This document shows, in pieces, positions 44,609 through 54,302 of a stretch of DNA of 64,000 nt (its first letter is position 1; each line of letters starts with the position of its first letter). A program made the position numbers and the translations under genes. The stretch is from positions 62,001 through 126,000 of the forward strand of contig JANXTS010000012.1 of assembly GCA_025352265.1 (NCBI GenBank), in the 5' to 3' direction. Below the pieces are notes generated by a model that saw nothing but the letters and a program-made list of their open reading frames with translations, ran no database searches and was not told the DNA's origin. This DNA comes from Variovorax sp. GTDB taxonomy: Bacteria > Pseudomonadota > Gammaproteobacteria > Burkholderiales > Burkholderiaceae_C.

Positions 44609-45742
44609 TCACGCATCGTGTTTGTGGCCGTGTGCACCTGAAGCGACCGCGTGCGCCTCGATCTCGACCAGCAGGTCGCTGCGGCAGATGTCGGCTTCCA
44701 GCACGACCGCGTGCGTCGCGAAGTGCGAACCCGCGCCCAGTACCTCGTCGATCACCTCCTGGATGGCCAAGACATCGTCGACATGCCGAACGTAGATCAC
44801 GCAGTCAAGTGCTCGCACTGAAAAGCGCGCCGCATCGTGCGGCGCTTCGAGCTTGCGGGCTGCATCGTTTGCCGCATCGACCACGGCGACAAGGTTGCGC
44901 AGCGTCTCGCGCGTTTGCTCGCGCACATCGCCTGGATGCACGGTCTCGTGACCGATGATGCTGGCCGTGCCGGAGATGAACAGCGCGACGTCGCCGCCGC
45001 CCATTTCAGCCAGTGCAGCCCGCGAAAAGGTGGGCGCGCGTGGGCCGTAAGTCGGCGGGTAGCGGTAGGCCGACACCTGGCGCGGGTTTTCGACCGGCAT
45101 CGGCGCCTTGCGACCCGCAAGAAAGCGGATGCTCAGCGCGCCTTGCCGGATGCCCAGTGCGCAAGCTGCCGGGGCGCCGTCGAACGCGGGGCGAGCGGCG
45201 TCGATGAATGCCTGCTGGCGACCGAAGTTGAATTGGCGATAGCGCTCCAGGCCAGTGCCTTGCGCTGCGGCACCGTCATCGGAATCGTTGAAGCCGTTGA
45301 TGCGCGGGAGATAGTTCCAGATGCGCAGCAAGTGCGGGGTGCCGGCTTCGTCCAGCGCCTTGAAAAGGTCGCTGTAGGCGCGATGCGACAGGTCGGACAA
45401 GCCTTCGGCACCGGCCTTGTCGGTCGCGTCGGAGAGGTCGATGGCGCCGAGCAGCCAGTCGCCGTCGCTGCGCCAGCGTGCCGAACCGGTAGCGCCAGAG
45501 TCGATCTTGTCACCGGCGTGCCAGACGTCGGCCATTGCACCGCGCAGCGACAGCACCTTGGCGTCGACCGTCGGCATCCAGTGCAGGTGCGCAGGCGTAC
45601 CGTAGCCCAGGGCGCCGAAAGGTGCGTCGCCGGTTGCACTGAAGTCGAGGCTGTCGGCCAACGACATCCGTTCGACCCGCAAATGGGACGGAATGGCAAA
45701 TGAACTCAAGGAGCCCGAATTGTCTGTAAGCGGGGCGCTCAC
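44609..45742 (-). CDS. XanB2-like chorismatase (hydroxybenzoate-forming)
   Basis: About 377 aa. The C-terminal third has the YjgF/RidA-like fold pattern (SVRALDCVIYVRHVDDVLAI, ICRSDLLVEIEAHAVASG) and the middle has LRIWNYLPRINGFN and AYRYPPTYGPRAPTFSRA, the layout of FkbO/Hyg5/XanB2 chorismatases. In Xanthomonas XanB2 turns chorismate into 3- and 4-hydroxybenzoate, the former being the xanthomonadin starter. It is therefore the likely source of the aryl head here. The start is GTG 45742, which overlaps the halogenase-like stop by 4 bases; the frame upstream to 46783 is not coding. Confidence 0.85.
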   Translation of the reverse strand: MSAPLTDNSGSLSSFAIPSHLRVERMSLADSLDFSATGDAPFGALGYGTPAHLHWMPTVDAKVLSLRGAMADVWHAGDKIDSGATGSARWRSDGDWLLGAIDLSDATDKAGAEGLSDLSHRAYSDLFKALDEAGTPHLLRIWNYLPRINGFNDSDDGAAAQGTGLERYRQFNFGRQQAFIDAARPAFDGAPAACALGIRQGALSIRFLAGRKAPMPVENPRQVSAYRYPPTYGPRAPTFSRAALAEMGGGDVALFISGTASIIGHETVHPGDVREQTRETLRNLVAVVDAANDAARKLEAPHDAARFSVRALDCVIYVRHVDDVLAIQEVIDEVLGAGSHFATHAVVLEADICRSDLLVEIEAHAVASGAHGHKHDA

Positions 45743-47115
45743 TTGGTCTCCACCACGTTTTCGCCGACCAGCGGACCAAGGTCGCGGATGTTGCGGCGCC
45801 GCCGCGTCCAGGCGAGCCAGGTTCGCCTGGGATGGCCGACCGAAACGAACCAGTACATCGTCTTCATGATGCGCAGCGAGCGCCAGATCGGCGTCTTGCC
45901 GTAGATGTCGCCGGCGAGCAAAGACATGAGCGCTTCTTTCACCCGCATCGGGTTCTGCGGGTACATGAAAAAATCGCGCATGGTCGGATTGGTTACCCGA
46001 AAGATGAACCATGAAAACTCGCGCGGTCCCTTGCGCATGTAGCGCTCGAAGCGCTGCATCAGCGCAGCCGCTTGCGCCGGGCGCTCGAGCGCCGTGCTCA
46101 CGACATCGACGCTCTCGAAGGCGCTGTGCATCGCCAGGTAGACGCCCGACGAAAACACGGGGTCGACAAAGGTAAATGCGTCGCCGAGCATCAGGTAGCG
46201 CTCGCCGCTGCAATGCGTGCTGGTGTACGAATAGTTGCCGGTGGCATACACCGCATCGTCGACCAGCGTGGCGTCTTTCAGCCGCTCGGCCAGTTGCGGG
46301 CACAGCGCGATAGTGTCGGCAAAGAAGTCCTTGACCGGCTTGGTGCGCGACTTCAGGTAGTGCGGCCAGCACACGGCGCCGATGCTGGTCGTGCCATCGG
46401 CCAGCGGGATGTACCAGAACCAGCCGTGCGCAAACCAGAAAATGGTGATGTTGCCTTCGAGCTTGCCCTCGCCACGCAAGGCATTGGCGAAGTGGCCGAA
46501 GAGGGCCGAGCTGTTGTGCTTCGGGTTCTTCTGCTTGGCCTTGAACTTGTTCGACAGGAAGGTGTCGCGGCCGGATGCGTCGATGACGAACCGGGCGCGC
46601 CAGCTGCGCTTTTCTCCGTCGTCGTGCGTGGCTTGGACCGTGGCACCGTCGGCGTCGAAATCGACATTGCGCACGCGCCAGCCTTCCCGCGTGTCGGCGC
46701 CGCGGGCGGTGGCGTTGCGGAACAGCATCTCGTCCATTTCGGAGCGGCGCACCTGCCACGCGTAGGGCATCGACTTGTCCCACGCCTCGGCGAATTCGAG
46801 CGCCACCGTGTGATCGTGATCGGGCGAGACAAACTCGACGCCGTACTTGGGCATGCCGATGGCTTCGATCTGCTCGCGCAGGCCTAGTCGATCGAACAGC
46901 GCGACGTTGGCGGGCAGCAGCGACTCGCCGATGTGAAAGCGCGGGTGGTGAGCCTTTTCGAGCAGCACGACCTTACGGCCCTGTTGCGCGAGCAGCGCAG
47001 CCGATGTCGCGCCGGCCGGACCGCCGCCGATGATGAGGACGTCGCAGGTGTCGATGGCATCGCCTTCGGCCGCGACGCCATGGCTACCAGCAAGTATCGG
47101 TTCGAGGGTGTTCAT
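45739..47115 (-). CDS. FAD-dependent halogenase-like monooxygenase
   Basis: About 458 aa. FAD motif VLIIGGGPAGATSAALLAQQ near residue 25, HIGESLLPANVALFDRLGL and, notably, GWFWYIPLADGTTSIG, which is the W-x-W-x-I-P type motif that marks flavin-dependent halogenases; YLMLGDAFTFVDPVFSSG closes the FAD site. Similar enzymes occur in aryl polyene and xanthomonadin loci, and xanthomonadin is brominated. Hydroxylation instead of halogenation remains possible. It starts the minus-strand operon; the ATG at 47115 is the first that gives a sensible N-terminus, MNTLEPILAGSHG. Confidence 0.85.
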   Translation of the reverse strand: MNTLEPILAGSHGVAAEGDAIDTCDVLIIGGGPAGATSAALLAQQGRKVVLLEKAHHPRFHIGESLLPANVALFDRLGLREQIEAIGMPKYGVEFVSPDHDHTVALEFAEAWDKSMPYAWQVRRSEMDEMLFRNATARGADTREGWRVRNVDFDADGATVQATHDDGEKRSWRARFVIDASGRDTFLSNKFKAKQKNPKHNSSALFGHFANALRGEGKLEGNITIFWFAHGWFWYIPLADGTTSIGAVCWPHYLKSRTKPVKDFFADTIALCPQLAERLKDATLVDDAVYATGNYSYTSTHCSGERYLMLGDAFTFVDPVFSSGVYLAMHSAFESVDVVSTALERPAQAAALMQRFERYMRKGPREFSWFIFRVTNPTMRDFFMYPQNPMRVKEALMSLLAGDIYGKTPIWRSLRIMKTMYWFVSVGHPRRTWLAWTRRRRNIRDLGPLVGENVVETK

Positions 47116-47146
47116 GCGCAGTGTCAGTGTTGAATTCAGGGCATAT

Positions 47147-47170
47147 CCCTTGAGAACGCCCTTGAGAACG
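47147..47170 (-). repeat. Tandem 12-bp repeat before the minus-strand pigment operon
   Basis: CCCTTGAGAACG occurs twice with no gap, 32 bases upstream of the halogenase-like gene and on the yebC side of the divergent region. It could be a protein site or a simple duplication; no known operator matches it. Confidence 0.45.
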
Positions 47171-47285
47171 CGGCGTAGGACGACGGGATTATCCCAAAAA
47201 GCACTGCCGCTCCCGCCGTGCGGCGCCAGCCGTTGCGTGCGACGGACAGTAAACTCCACACCCACTAGACAGCGAGAGCGAAGCC

Positions 47286-48011
47286 ATGGCCGGACACAGC
47301 AAATGGGCAAACATTCAGCACAGGAAAGGCCGGCAGGACGAGAAGCGCGGCAAGGCATGGACCCGGGTGATCCGCGAAATCATGGTCGCCGCACGGCTCG
47401 GCGGCGGTGATCTGGGCACCAATCCGCGACTGCGGCTGGCGGTTGAAAAGGCCAAATCGGTCAACCTGCCCATCGACACAGTCAAACGAAATATCGACAA
47501 GGCCACCGGCAACCTCGAAGGCGTCAACTACGAGGAAATTCGCTATGAGGGCTACGGCATCGGCGGCGCGGCGATCATCGTCGACACCATGACCGACAAC
47601 CGTGTGCGCACGGTGGCCGAAGTCCGGCATGCCTTCTCCAAGTACGGCGGCAACATGGGCACCGAGAACTCGGTCTCTTTCCAGTTCAAGCATTGCGGCC
47701 AGTTCGTCTTCGCGCCTGGGACCGACGAAAACAAGGTGATGGAAGTCGCTCTTGAGGCCGGAGCCGACGACGTGGTGACGGACGAAGACGGCGCCATCGA
47801 GGTTCTCTCGGCGGTCGGTGATTTCGAAACGGTCAAGAACGCGCTAGAGGCGGCTGGCCTGAAACCGGATGTTGCCGAGGTCACGATGCGGGCCGAAAAC
47901 ACGATCGAGGTGAACGGAGACGACGCTGCGAAGATGCAGAGGCTGCTCGACATCCTCGAAGACCTGGACGATGTCCAGGAGGTCTATCACAACGCTGCGT
48001 TGTCGGAATGA
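47286..48011 (+). CDS. yebC: YebC/PmpR family regulator / translation factor
   Basis: A 241-aa protein of the universal YebC/TACO1 family, beginning [20 protein letters not shown], with RNIDKATGN and the acidic [11 protein letters not shown] segment. Full length. Family members bind DNA in some reports and ease ribosome stalling in others. It leads the housekeeping block and is divergent from the pigment operon. Confidence 0.95.
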   Translation: MAGHSKWANIQHRKGRQDEKRGKAWTRVIREIMVAARLGGGDLGTNPRLRLAVEKAKSVNLPIDTVKRNIDKATGNLEGVNYEEIRYEGYGIGGAAIIVDTMTDNRVRTVAEVRHAFSKYGGNMGTENSVSFQFKHCGQFVFAPGTDENKVMEVALEAGADDVVTDEDGAIEVLSAVGDFETVKNALEAAGLKPDVAEVTMRAENTIEVNGDDAAKMQRLLDILEDLDDVQEVYHNAALSE

Positions 48012-48021
48012 AGGTGCTGGC

Positions 48022-49368
48022 ATGAAGGTCTTGGTCATTGGCAGCGGCGGTCGCGAGCATGCATTGGCCTGGCGCCTTGCGCAGGCCACACGTGTCAGCA
48101 AGATCTATGTGGCGCCGGGAAACGGCGGCACGGCTTCCGATTCGCGCTTTGTCAGCGTCGACATCACCGATCCCGTGGCTCTGCGGGAGTGGGCGGCGAA
48201 AGAAAAGATTGCGCTCACCGTGGTCGGACCCGAAGGCCCGCTGGCTGCGGGCGTGGTCGACGAATTTCGCACGCATGGGCTTCGAATTTTCGGCCCGACC
48301 AAAGCGGCAGCGCAGCTTGAGAGCTCCAAGGCCTTTTCGAAGGCTTTCATGAAGCGCCACAAGATTCCCACAGCGGACTACGAGGCCTTCACCGACCCTG
48401 TAGCCGCGCATGCGTACATCGAAGCCAAGGGCGCACCGATCGTCGTCAAGGCCGACGGCCTGGCAGCGGGCAAGGGAGTCGTGGTCGCCATGACCGAGGC
48501 CGAGGCGCACGAGGCGGTCGACTTCATGCTGGTCGACAACAAGTTCGGCGTCGCGCACAACGACAGCGGCGATGGCAAAGCGGTACCGCGCGTCGTAATC
48601 GAAGAATTTTTGCAGGGCGAAGAAGCCAGCTTCATCGTCATGTGCGACGGCAAGAACGTGCTGGCGCTTGCCACCAGCCAGGACCACAAGCGCCTGCTCG
48701 ACGGCGACGAAGGCCCCAACACCGGCGGCATGGGCGCCTACTCGCCAGCGCCTGTCGTTACGGCCGAAGTGCATGCGCGCGCTATGCGCGAGATCATCTT
48801 GCCGACCATTCGCGGGATGGAAAAAGACGGCATCCCGTTCACCGGTTTTTTATACGCGGGCCTGATGATCGACGGCACCGGCCATCCGAAAACGCTGGAA
48901 TTCAATTGCCGCATGGGCGACCCCGAAACGCAGCCGATCATGATGCGGCTGAAGTCCGATCTGTTCGAAGTGTTCTGGCACGCAACCGACGGCACGCTCG
49001 ACCAGGTCGAACTGCAATGGGACCGCCGTGTCGCACTCGGCGTCGTGATGGCGGCGCACGGCTACCCGCTCGAACCGCGCAAGGGTGACCGTATCGCCGG
49101 GGTGCCGGCGGAGACGCCAGACGCTGTCGTTTTCCATGCCGGTACCGCGCTCACCGGCAAGGAACTGCAGACCAGCGGTGGCCGCGTGTTGTGCGTCACC
49201 GTGCTGGCAGACAGCGTCAAGCTGGCGCAGCAGCGGGCCTATGAAGTGGCTTCGCGCATTCAATTCGATGGGGCGCAATACCGGCGCGACATCGGATATC
49301 GCGCCCTGCATGCGCACACGCATGGACAAGTACCAGGGAATGCGCAAGGCAGGGGCCGGGGCAACTGA
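48022..49368 (+). CDS. purD: Phosphoribosylamine--glycine ligase
   Basis: GAR synthetase of purine synthesis. It begins [17 protein letters not shown] and has the ATP-grasp parts [28 protein letters not shown] and [13 protein letters not shown]. At about 448 aa it is some 20 residues longer than usual; the extra lies after RRDIGYRAL at the C-terminus. ATG 48022 is the true start, although the frame is open into yebC. It overlaps hemF by one base pair at ATG/TGA. Confidence 0.96.
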   Translation: MKVLVIGSGGREHALAWRLAQATRVSKIYVAPGNGGTASDSRFVSVDITDPVALREWAAKEKIALTVVGPEGPLAAGVVDEFRTHGLRIFGPTKAAAQLESSKAFSKAFMKRHKIPTADYEAFTDPVAAHAYIEAKGAPIVVKADGLAAGKGVVVAMTEAEAHEAVDFMLVDNKFGVAHNDSGDGKAVPRVVIEEFLQGEEASFIVMCDGKNVLALATSQDHKRLLDGDEGPNTGGMGAYSPAPVVTAEVHARAMREIILPTIRGMEKDGIPFTGFLYAGLMIDGTGHPKTLEFNCRMGDPETQPIMMRLKSDLFEVFWHATDGTLDQVELQWDRRVALGVVMAAHGYPLEPRKGDRIAGVPAETPDAVVFHAGTALTGKELQTSGGRVLCVTVLADSVKLAQQRAYEVASRIQFDGAQYRRDIGYRALHAHTHGQVPGNAQGRGRGN

Positions 49369-50327
49369 TGGCGGCGGTGTCGGCCACAAATGCAACGACT
49401 TCGAACAGCGCAATGGCGACCGAGCCGGATGAGGTAGCCGGCTATCTGCGCGGTCTGCAGCAGCGAATCGTCTCTACCATCGAGGCAGCCGACGGTGGCG
49501 TGTGCACCAGCGATGCCTGGCAGAAGGCACCGGGCGAATTGCTGCAAGGCAGCGGACTTACATGCATCCGTGAAGGCGGCGCCTTGTTCGAGCGCGCAGG
49601 TTGCGGCTTCTCGCGGGTGCGCGGGCCGAAGCTGCCGCCTTCGGCCACGCAGAATCGGCCGGAATTGGCAGGCGCAGCCTTCGAGGCCATGGGCGTGTCG
49701 CTGGTCTTCCATCCGCGCAATCCATACGTGCCGACGGTGCATCTGAACATCCGCATGCTGGCGGCGTTGCCTGAAGGCGGTGTGCCGGTATGTTGGTTCG
49801 GCGGCGGCATGGATTTGACCCCGTACTACGGTTTTGTTGAAGACGCGGTGCACTTTCACTCGACTTGCCGCGATGCGTTGGCGCCCTTCGGCGACGATAA
49901 ATATCCGCGCTTCAAGCAGTGGTGCGACGAGTACTTTTTCTTGAAACATCGCAACGAGCAACGCGGCATCGGCGGTATCTTTTTCGACGATTTCGTCGAG
50001 CTCGGGTTCGAGCAAAGCTTTGCCATGTTGCGTTCTGTCGGCGAAGCCTTCCTGCCGGCGTATATGCCGATCGTCGAGCGCCGTCGCGCGACACCGTATG
50101 GCGAGCGCGAACGCGAATTCCAGCTTTACCGCCGTGGTCGGTACGTCGAGTTCAATCTGGTGTGGGATCGGGGCACGCACTTCGGTTTGCAGTCCGGCGG
50201 TCGTACCGAATCGATTCTTTTGTCGATGCCGCCGTTGGCGAGTTGGGCGTATCAGCGCACGCCCGAAGCCGGCACACCCGAGGCAGCGCTCTACAGCGAC
50301 TTCATCGTGCGGCGCGAGTGGCTTTGA
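49368..50327 (+). CDS. hemF: Oxygen-dependent coproporphyrinogen III oxidase
   Basis: Converts coproporphyrinogen III to protoporphyrinogen IX in heme synthesis, using O2. The 319-aa protein has [29 protein letters not shown] (with the conserved FGGG), [19 protein letters not shown] and [19 protein letters not shown], all HemF signatures. The first dozen residues are probably variable. In operon with purD and nadD. Confidence 0.96.
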   Translation: MAAVSATNATTSNSAMATEPDEVAGYLRGLQQRIVSTIEAADGGVCTSDAWQKAPGELLQGSGLTCIREGGALFERAGCGFSRVRGPKLPPSATQNRPELAGAAFEAMGVSLVFHPRNPYVPTVHLNIRMLAALPEGGVPVCWFGGGMDLTPYYGFVEDAVHFHSTCRDALAPFGDDKYPRFKQWCDEYFFLKHRNEQRGIGGIFFDDFVELGFEQSFAMLRSVGEAFLPAYMPIVERRRATPYGEREREFQLYRRGRYVEFNLVWDRGTHFGLQSGGRTESILLSMPPLASWAYQRTPEAGTPEAALYSDFIVRREWL

Positions 50328-50965
50328 GCACGCAGAGCAACGGCGAGGGTCAGCCTAGGACTCGCATCGGCGTCTTCGGCGGCGCGTTCGATCCGCCGCA
50401 CAACGCACACGTCGCGCTGGCCGCGGCAGCTCTGGCGCAGCTCGATTTGCAGGAGCTCCGCATCTTTCCGACAGGTCAGGCGTGGCACAAGGCGAGGGCG
50501 TTGACGAGTGCCGAAGACCGGCTGGCGATGACCCGTCTTGCGTTCCAGGACTTGCCCGGCGCAGTTATCGACACGCGCGAAGTGTTGCGGCCTGGCCCCA
50601 CTTACACGCTCGATACATTGCGGGAACTGCGCGAGCAATCGCCCGACGTGCAATGGGTGCTGGTCATGGGCGAAGACCAGGCCCGCGCGCTGCCGACCTG
50701 GAACGGCTGGCAGGGTATACTGGCGGCTGCTATCGTTTCTGTAGCGCATCGAGCACCACAGACGGGCGATGCAGCCCGGTTCGATGCATCTGCCTTACCC
50801 GGCCTCCCTGCTGGCGCCAGGTTCGAAACACTCGAACTGCCGGCCATGGACATAAGCGCCACCGAAATTCGCGAGCGCGCTGCGCGTGGCAAAAACCTGT
50901 CAGCACTGGTTCCGCCCGCGGTTGCGCGCTATATTGATCAACATCACCTTTACCGCCCTGCCTGA
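50324..50965 (+). CDS. nadD: Nicotinate-nucleotide adenylyltransferase
   Basis: Makes deamido-NAD from nicotinate mononucleotide. About 213 aa with the nucleotidyltransferase motif [16 protein letters not shown] and [17 protein letters not shown], the ISxTxIR motif. Also [16 protein letters not shown]. The start is a TTG at 50324 overlapping the hemF stop by 4 bases (TTGA); the longer open frame upstream overlaps hemF. Confidence 0.93.
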   Translation: MSTQSNGEGQPRTRIGVFGGAFDPPHNAHVALAAAALAQLDLQELRIFPTGQAWHKARALTSAEDRLAMTRLAFQDLPGAVIDTREVLRPGPTYTLDTLRELREQSPDVQWVLVMGEDQARALPTWNGWQGILAAAIVSVAHRAPQTGDAARFDASALPGLPAGARFETLELPAMDISATEIRERAARGKNLSALVPPAVARYIDQHHLYRPA

Positions 50966-51648
50966 TGACAACTGAAGCCGCCGCCAAGAAAGACACCCAG
51001 AAACTTCAGCGAGCCATCATCGATGGCCTTGAAGACGTCAAGGCGCAGGATATTGCGGTATTCGACACGGAACATCTTTCGCCGCTTTTCGAACGCGTGA
51101 TCATCGCTTCGGGCACGTCGAATCGCCAGACCAAGGCGCTGGCTTCCAGCGTGCGCGACGCGGTTCGCGAAGCTGGCTTCGGCAAGCCGCGCATCGAAGG
51201 CGAAGAGAACGGCGAATGGATCATCGTGGACTGCGGCGCGGCGGTCGCCCACATCATGCAGCCGGCCATCAGGCAGTACTACCACCTTGAAGAGATCTGG
51301 GGCGACAAACCGGTTCGCACTAAGCTCGGTTCGAGTAAACCCGCTACGCCCGCCAAGGTTGTCGAGGAGAAGAAGCCGGCGGCCAAGCAGCCGACGACGT
51401 TGCGCCGTTCGAGCGCTGCCAAGACCGCGATCCGCGCTGCCGAGCTTGAAGCAAAGGCCGCCAAGGGCCCGTCACGCAAGGCGCCGGCGCGCAAGGCTTC
51501 TGCCAAGACGCCGGTCAAGGTGTTCGGCAAGCCAGCGGCCAAGAAGGCCGCTGCCAAATCGGCACCGAGGTCGGCGACCAAGCCTGCCGCCAAGACCGCT
51601 GCCGCGGTCAAGAAGCCCGCGCGCAAGGCTGCTCCGAAGACGTCATGA
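50965..51648 (+). CDS. rsfS: Ribosome silencing factor RsfS with a long Lys/Ala-rich tail
   Basis: RsfS binds ribosomal protein uL14 and keeps subunits apart in stationary phase. Residues 1-115 are the complete domain (DITVF-like [64 protein letters not shown]). Residues 116-227 are an added low-complexity tail of Lys, Ala, Pro, Arg and Ser with [14 protein letters not shown] repeats like histone H1. The usual family length is 105-140 aa. The start shares one base with the nadD stop (TGATG). Confidence 0.93.
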   Translation: MTTEAAAKKDTQKLQRAIIDGLEDVKAQDIAVFDTEHLSPLFERVIIASGTSNRQTKALASSVRDAVREAGFGKPRIEGEENGEWIIVDCGAAVAHIMQPAIRQYYHLEEIWGDKPVRTKLGSSKPATPAKVVEEKKPAAKQPTTLRRSSAAKTAIRAAELEAKAAKGPSRKAPARKASAKTPVKVFGKPAAKKAAAKSAPRSATKPAAKTAAAVKKPARKAAPKTS

Positions 51649-52112
51649 AGTTGCTGGTAGTCGCGGTCGGGCAACGCATGCCCGACTGGGCACAGACCGC
51701 CTGGGACGACTACGCGAAACGCTTTCCGCCAGAGCTCAAGCTCGAACTGCGGGCTGTCAAGACGGAGCCGCGCAGCTCGAAATCACTTGATACGATTTAT
51801 GCCGCCGAGCGCGAACGCATCGAGGCGGCCATAGCCCGTGGCATGCACATCGTCGCGCTGGATGAGCGCGGCACTGCGCTCACGACAAAGGCCTTGGCGT
51901 CTCGCCTGCAAGCATGGCAGGGCGAAGGCGATGACGTGGCGCTGGTCATCGGCGGACCCGACGGACTCGACCCTGCCTTCAAGGCCGCTGCACACGAGCG
52001 CATTCGTTTGTCCGATCTGACATTGCCCCATGCCATGGCGAGGGTGCTGCTGGTCGAGCAGTTGTACCGCGCCTGGTCGGTCAACGCCGGCCATCCGTAC
52101 CACCGCGAATAG
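51645..52112 (+). CDS. rlmH: 23S rRNA (pseudouridine1915-N3)-methyltransferase RlmH
   Basis: A 155-aa SPOUT methyltransferase: [15 protein letters not shown] at the start, [34 protein letters not shown] and [20 protein letters not shown] with YHRE at the end, the complete RlmH signature. Overlaps rsfS by 4 bases. Confidence 0.96.
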   Translation: MKLLVVAVGQRMPDWAQTAWDDYAKRFPPELKLELRAVKTEPRSSKSLDTIYAAERERIEAAIARGMHIVALDERGTALTTKALASRLQAWQGEGDDVALVIGGPDGLDPAFKAAAHERIRLSDLTLPHAMARVLLVEQLYRAWSVNAGHPYHRE

Positions 52113-52142
52113 CGCCTTGAGCATGTGTATTAGCTTGCGCCG

Positions 52143-52745
52143 ATGAGCTTCGTCTACCTTGCATCGCAGAGTCCGCGTCGTGCCCAGCTTTTGGAGCAAC
52201 TCGGCGTGCACCATGAACTCTTGTTGGCCGATGACGACGAGGACGCCGAGGCGCTCGAAGCCGTCCATGGCGCCGAGAGTCCGGCCACCTACGTGCAGCG
52301 CGTGACCGCGCTCAAGCTCGACGCTGCGGTCGAGCGCCGCAAACGCCGCGGCCTGGCCGATGACGTGCCGGTGCTGTGTGCCGACACCACCGTGGCGCTC
52401 GGCCGCACCATCTTCGGCAAGCCTGAAGACGCTGCCGACGCGCGGCGCATGCTTGGCTTGCTGTCGGGTACGACACATCGTGTGCTGACGGCTGTCGCCG
52501 TACAGCACGAGCGCCGCCGTGACGCCGCATTCAGCGTCTCGCGCGTGCGCTTCGCGACGTTGACCCCGCCGCAGATCGCGCGCTATGTCGAGAGCGGCGA
52601 GCCGCTCGGCAAGGCCGGGGCCTACGCCGTGCAGGGCGCGGCTGCGGCCTTCGTCGAATACATCGGTGGGTCCTATTCGGGCATCATGGGACTTCCGATG
52701 TTTGAGACCGCGCAGTTGCTGCGGCGCGCCGGTTTCAAGGTTTAG
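52143..52745 (+). CDS. maf: Maf-like nucleoside triphosphate pyrophosphatase
   Basis: House-cleaning enzyme that hydrolyses non-canonical or methylated NTPs. The 200-aa protein has the Maf motifs [63 protein letters not shown] and [10 protein letters not shown]. Thirty bases downstream of rlmH and eight before rng. Confidence 0.95.
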   Translation: MSFVYLASQSPRRAQLLEQLGVHHELLLADDDEDAEALEAVHGAESPATYVQRVTALKLDAAVERRKRRGLADDVPVLCADTTVALGRTIFGKPEDAADARRMLGLLSGTTHRVLTAVAVQHERRRDAAFSVSRVRFATLTPPQIARYVESGEPLGKAGAYAVQGAAAAFVEYIGGSYSGIMGLPMFETAQLLRRAGFKV

Positions 52746-52753
52746 AAAAACCC

Positions 52754-54280
52754 ATGCAAGACATCCTGATCAACTGGTCTCCGCAAGAGACTCGAGTGGC
52801 GCTGGTCGAGTACGGCGCAGTGCAAGAGCTGCATGTCGAACGTACGCTGGAGCGCGGTTTGGTCGGCAATGTCTATCTCGGCAAGGTTTCGCGCGTGCTG
52901 CCCGGTATGCAGTCGGCTTTTATCGACATCGGCCTGGAGCGGACGGCGTTCCTGCATGTGGCCGACATCGTGTCGCCGTTTACGCCCGGATCGCGAGCAA
53001 GCACACAGGTGCCCGAGCGCGACCATCGCGGCAGCGGGCCGATCGTGCCGATTGAAAAACAGGTGTTCGAGGGGCAGTCGCTGTTGGTCCAGGTCATCAA
53101 GGATCCGATCGGAACCAAAGGCGCACGCTTGTCGACACAGATCAGCATCGCTGGACGGTTGTTGGTGTTTTTGCCGCAAGACAACCATATCGGCGTGTCG
53201 CAGAAAATTCCTCCGGACCAGCGCGATGCCTTGCGCGCGCGCATGCAGGTGCTGATCGAGGCCGCAGCAGCAGCCGACAGCGGCGGTGTGGTGCCAGTGG
53301 CCACGGGTGGCTTCATCCTGCGTACCAACGGCGAAGATTCGTCCGACGCCGAACTATCCGAAGACATCGCCTATCTGCGCAAGACCTGGTCGCGCATTCG
53401 CGAATCGTCTTCGCGCATGCCGGCGATGTCGTTGTTGCATCAGGACCTGAGCTTGCTGCAACGCGTGTTGCGCGACATGACCAGCGAAGACACCCAGACC
53501 ATCCGCATCGATTCGCGCGAGCAGTTCGATGTGCTGTACAAGTTCGGCGTTGAGTTCATGCCCCAGGCGGCCGGCAAGCTGCAGCATTACAAGGGCGAGC
53601 GTCCGATCTTCGACCTCTATGCGGTCGACGAAGAGATTGCCAAGGCGCTCGGCCGACGCGTCGAACTCAAGTCGGGTGGTTATCTCGTGGTCGATCAGAC
53701 CGAGGCATTGACCACGGTCGACGTGAACACCGGTGGCTTTGTCGGCGCGCGTAACTTCGACGACACGATCTTCAAGACCAATCTAGAAGGCGCGCAGGCC
53801 ATCGCTCGGCAACTCCGGTTGCGCAATCTGGGCGGCATCATCATCGTTGACTTCATCGACATGGTGCGCGACGACCATCGCGAGCAGGTACTTGCAGAGT
53901 TCAAAAAACAACTGGCGCGAGATCGCGTCAAGACGACGGCGGGCGGATTCTCACAACTCGGCCTGGTCGAGATGACGCGGAAACGCACCCGCGAATCGCT
54001 GGCTCACATGCTGTGCGAACCGTGCGTGGCGTGCAAAGGTCAGGGCATCGTCAAGACGGCCCGCAGCGTGGCCTACGACGTCATGCGCGAGATCTTGCGT
54101 GAGGCGCGCCAGTTCACGCCGCGTGAGTTCCGTATCGTGTCATCGCCGCAAGTCATCGAGCTTTTTCTGGACGAAGAGAGCCAGCATCTGGCCGGCCTCA
54201 GCGACTTCATAGGAAAGCCGATTTCGCTTCAGGCCGAAGCTGCGATCGGCCAGGGGCAGTACGACATCGTTTTGCTCTAG
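52754..54280 (+). CDS. rng: Ribonuclease G
   Basis: Endoribonuclease that matures the 5' end of 16S rRNA and degrades mRNA. A 508-aa protein with an N-terminal S1 domain (VYLGKVSRVLPGMQSAFIDI, with a long loop), catalytic acids in LTTVDVNTGGFVG and IIIVDFIDM, and the zinc-link CEPCVACKGQG near residue 420. It lacks the long C-terminal scaffold of RNase E, which sets the call. Ends 22 bases from the convergent msbA. Confidence 0.95.
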   Translation: MQDILINWSPQETRVALVEYGAVQELHVERTLERGLVGNVYLGKVSRVLPGMQSAFIDIGLERTAFLHVADIVSPFTPGSRASTQVPERDHRGSGPIVPIEKQVFEGQSLLVQVIKDPIGTKGARLSTQISIAGRLLVFLPQDNHIGVSQKIPPDQRDALRARMQVLIEAAAAADSGGVVPVATGGFILRTNGEDSSDAELSEDIAYLRKTWSRIRESSSRMPAMSLLHQDLSLLQRVLRDMTSEDTQTIRIDSREQFDVLYKFGVEFMPQAAGKLQHYKGERPIFDLYAVDEEIAKALGRRVELKSGGYLVVDQTEALTTVDVNTGGFVGARNFDDTIFKTNLEGAQAIARQLRLRNLGGIIIVDFIDMVRDDHREQVLAEFKKQLARDRVKTTAGGFSQLGLVEMTRKRTRESLAHMLCEPCVACKGQGIVKTARSVAYDVMREILREARQFTPREFRIVSSPQVIELFLDEESQHLAGLSDFIGKPISLQAEAAIGQGQYDIVLL

Positions 54281-54302
54281 ATCGTCCCGCCGGGTTCCTG
54301 AT

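Noticed and set aside
44609-46783. One 724-codon minus-strand gene covering chorismatase and part of the flavoprotein
   Set aside because: The upstream 347 codons lie out of frame inside the halogenase-like gene. The GTGA overlap at 45742 shows where the chorismatase really begins.
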